From an uncultured Eubacteriales bacterium (GTDB taxonomy: Bacteria > Bacillota > Clostridia > Oscillospirales > Butyricicoccaceae), in NCBI GenBank assembly GCA_949740695.1, contig CATJIY010000101.1:1-5365 (forward strand): a stretch of 5,365 bases of DNA. Reading direction: 5' to 3'. The position numbers and the translations under genes were made by a program. Of this stretch, positions 3,713 to 5,365 are shown one piece after another. The stretch's first letter is position 1. Each line of letters opens with the position of its first letter. The notes under the pieces are model-generated. The model was given only the letters and a program-made list of their open reading frames with translations, did not search any database and was not told the origin of the DNA.

Positions 3713-5365
3713 AGCACTCGCTTAAACAGCTTTTCCAGCTGATACCGGCTGATATAAGCGACGCAGGGCCGGCCATGGGGACAATTACGCACCCCATCCT
3801 GGGAAAGCACCTTTTCTGCAAACTGCCGCAGCTCCACAAGGTCGGTAATCATACCCGCTTTGACCGCTGCTTTGCAGGCTATACTTTTCAACAGTTCTTC
3901 CAGCAGCTCGTTTTCCCCACCCCGAAAATTCAGCAGCCGCTCTGCCAAATCAGACAACACAAAGGGGATATCCTTGGGCTCCAAATACATGGGCGCGCCC
4001 CGCACCAACAATCCGCCCGGGCCAAAATCCTCCAGAGAAAAGCCCGCCCGTTCCAATAGACGCCGCTTTTCTAGACAAATCGCCTTTTCCCCGGGCGCCA
4101 GGGCCACAGCCTGGGGTTCTAGCAGCAATTGGACAGACTGCTGGCCAAGCTGACCCTTCAATTGGTCAAAAAGCATCCGCTCATGAGCGGCATGCTTATC
4201 AATCAACCAAAGGCCTTCCTGATTCTCTCCCAAAATATAAGTATGAAACAACTCCCCCACAATCCGAACGCCTTGGTCTCCCTGGGCAGGCGGCTGAGAC
4301 GGTTCTTCCTCTTGGGATACGCTGGAGCACACTGGGGCAGAAACCGGCGGAGCCTCTGGCAACGCCTCTTCATCCGCCACCTCGGGCCGCAATCGAAGCG
4401 TATGGCGGGGACTGGTGGCATAAGGAGGCGCTGCCGGCCGGCTGGCGCCCGAACCAGACCGGCCAGGTTCGGCCAAAGGCGAAGACGCTGCCTGCTCCCC
4501 GCTGCTTCGGTAAACCAGTTGCGTTCCACTGGCCACCTGCCGCTGGGTGGAACGGAAGGTCTCTGGCAACGTAGGGACCGGCCGGGGCAGCCGGCTTTCC
4601 ACGATAGGAATTTCCTGCTGCTCTCCAGTGAACCGCTCCTCCCGGGGAAGCTCCCGCGAGGGCGCTCCTTTCAGGCTAACCAGGTCGTCGTTGCCTTCCA
4701 AAGCAGAAACCACACTGTGGTAAACCGCAGAAAAGACCTCCTTCTCCCGAGAGAATTTCACTTCCATTTTAGCGGGGTGGACGTTTACATCTAATGCGGC
4801 GGGATGTAGCTCCAACTGTAAATAGCACAAGGGATACCGGCCGTTCATCAGCCGCCCTCGATAACCCTCTTCCAACGCGGCGGTAAGCGTGCGGGAACGC
4901 ACCCAACGCCCATTGATAAAAAAATTCTGCTGGTTGCGGGAGGCTCGGGTCACATCAGGGGGAGAAATATATCCGCTGATGCGGATGTCGCCCATAGTCC
5001 CCAATAATGCCAGCATCCGTCCAGCCAGATCCCGACCGTTGGCGGCGTAGATGGCCGAGAGCATCTTGCCGTCACCAGGCGTGGACAAACATTCCCGCCC
5101 CTCTTTCATCAGCTGAAAAGCCACCTGGGGCCTGGAAATAGCGATCTGGGTCACCACCTGCTCCACGTAAGCCCCCTCGGTGGCGTCTTTTTTTAAAAAC
5201 TTCGAGCGAGCCGGAACGTTAAAAAACAGATCTCGAATTACCACAGTAGTGCCCACCGGGCAACCGGTTTCCCCATAACCGGTCTCTTCTCCTCCCTCAA
5301 CAGTAATTTGAATACCCTCGGTCTGCCCCTTTGTTCTGGTGAGCAAACCCACTCGGGCCACCGAG
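3709..5365 (-). CDS. mutL: DNA mismatch repair protein MutL, N-terminus missing at window edge
   Basis: MutL links mismatch recognition by MutS to strand removal. Translation is open to the window edge. The GTG at 5361 is an internal valine in SVARVGLLTRT, which follows the GFRGEAL region in relatives, so about 110 N-terminal residues with ATPase motifs I-III are outside. Counting from that valine: GTTVVIRDLFFNVPARSKFL (37-56) and DVNVHPAKMEVKFS (191-204) belong to the GHKL ATPase/transducer half. A proline- and serine-rich linker covers about 222-364. The C-terminal dimerisation/endonuclease domain follows, with DKHAAHERMLFD (388-399), a QLLLEP (411-416) at the place of the sliding-clamp-binding motif, ACKAAVKAG (495-503), CPHGRP (527-532) and terminal FKRVL. 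These motifs mark a nicking MutL of the kind found in bacteria without MutH. It overlaps miaA by four bases. Confidence 0.97.
   Translation of the reverse strand, partial: SVARVGLLTRTKGQTEGIQITVEGGEETGYGETGCPVGTTVVIRDLFFNVPARSKFLKKDATEGAYVEQVVTQIAISRPQVAFQLMKEGRECLSTPGDGKMLSAIYAANGRDLAGRMLALLGTMGDIRISGYISPPDVTRASRNQQNFFINGRWVRSRTLTAALEEGYRGRLMNGRYPLCYLQLELHPAALDVNVHPAKMEVKFSREKEVFSAVYHSVVSALEGNDDLVSLKGAPSRELPREERFTGEQQEIPIVESRLPRPVPTLPETFRSTQRQVASGTQLVYRSSGEQAASSPLAEPGRSGSGASRPAAPPYATSPRHTLRLRPEVADEEALPEAPPVSAPVCSSVSQEEEPSQPPAQGDQGVRIVGELFHTYILGENQEGLWLIDKHAAHERMLFDQLKGQLGQQSVQLLLEPQAVALAPGEKAICLEKRRLLERAGFSLEDFGPGGLLVRGAPMYLEPKDIPFVLSDLAERLLNFRGGENELLEELLKSIACKAAVKAGMITDLVELRQFAEKVLSQDGVRNCPHGRPCVAYISRYQLEKLFKRVL

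Noticed and set aside
4129..4794. 221-codon open frame on the plus strand
   Set aside because: Antisense to the MutL linker and C-terminal domain; GC-rich codon bias produces long opposite-strand frames here.
5359..5361. GTG at 5361 as the mutL start
   Set aside because: The frame continues upstream to the window edge, and the residues match the middle of the MutL ATPase domain, so this is an internal valine of a truncated gene.

Overview
The window reads as chromosomal DNA of a low-to-mid GC Firmicute, most likely class Clostridia and possibly Oscillospirales. Three things point there: a Gram-positive type Hfq, a MutL with an endonuclease domain, and a sepF-yggT division cluster. The genus is not decidable from this stretch. 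Every supported gene lies on the minus strand, so transcription runs from position 5365 towards 1.

In transcription order the layout is: mutL (5' end cut by the window edge), miaA (ATGA overlap with mutL), hfq (48-nt gap), a membrane-anchored HlyD/membrane-fusion-like protein (34-nt gap), sepF (188-nt gap carrying a near-consensus vegetative promoter), and a YggT-family membrane protein (225-nt gap). The last 85 nt before the edge hold a strong minus-strand stem-loop and no gene I can defend.

Two conserved neighbourhoods are joined here. The first is the mutL-miaA-hfq block: mismatch repair, tRNA A37 prenylation and an RNA chaperone. The second is a remnant of the ylm division block (sepF, yggT). 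The HlyD-like gene sits at the junction, where ylmE often precedes sepF in Firmicutes; ylmE is absent from this interval. Tight spacing suggests mutL-miaA-hfq-HlyD-like is one transcription unit. sepF has its own promoter, so the division genes can be expressed separately.

I see no mobile element, CRISPR array, tRNA, rRNA or toxin-antitoxin pair. The region is mostly ordinary housekeeping sequence. The points worth a second look are the HlyD-like protein without a visible transporter partner, an Hfq with an arginine-rich rim and altered proximal-face residues, and several short RNA-structure candidates in the intergenic gaps (hfq leader, HlyD-like leader, sepF-yggT spacer, yggT downstream region).
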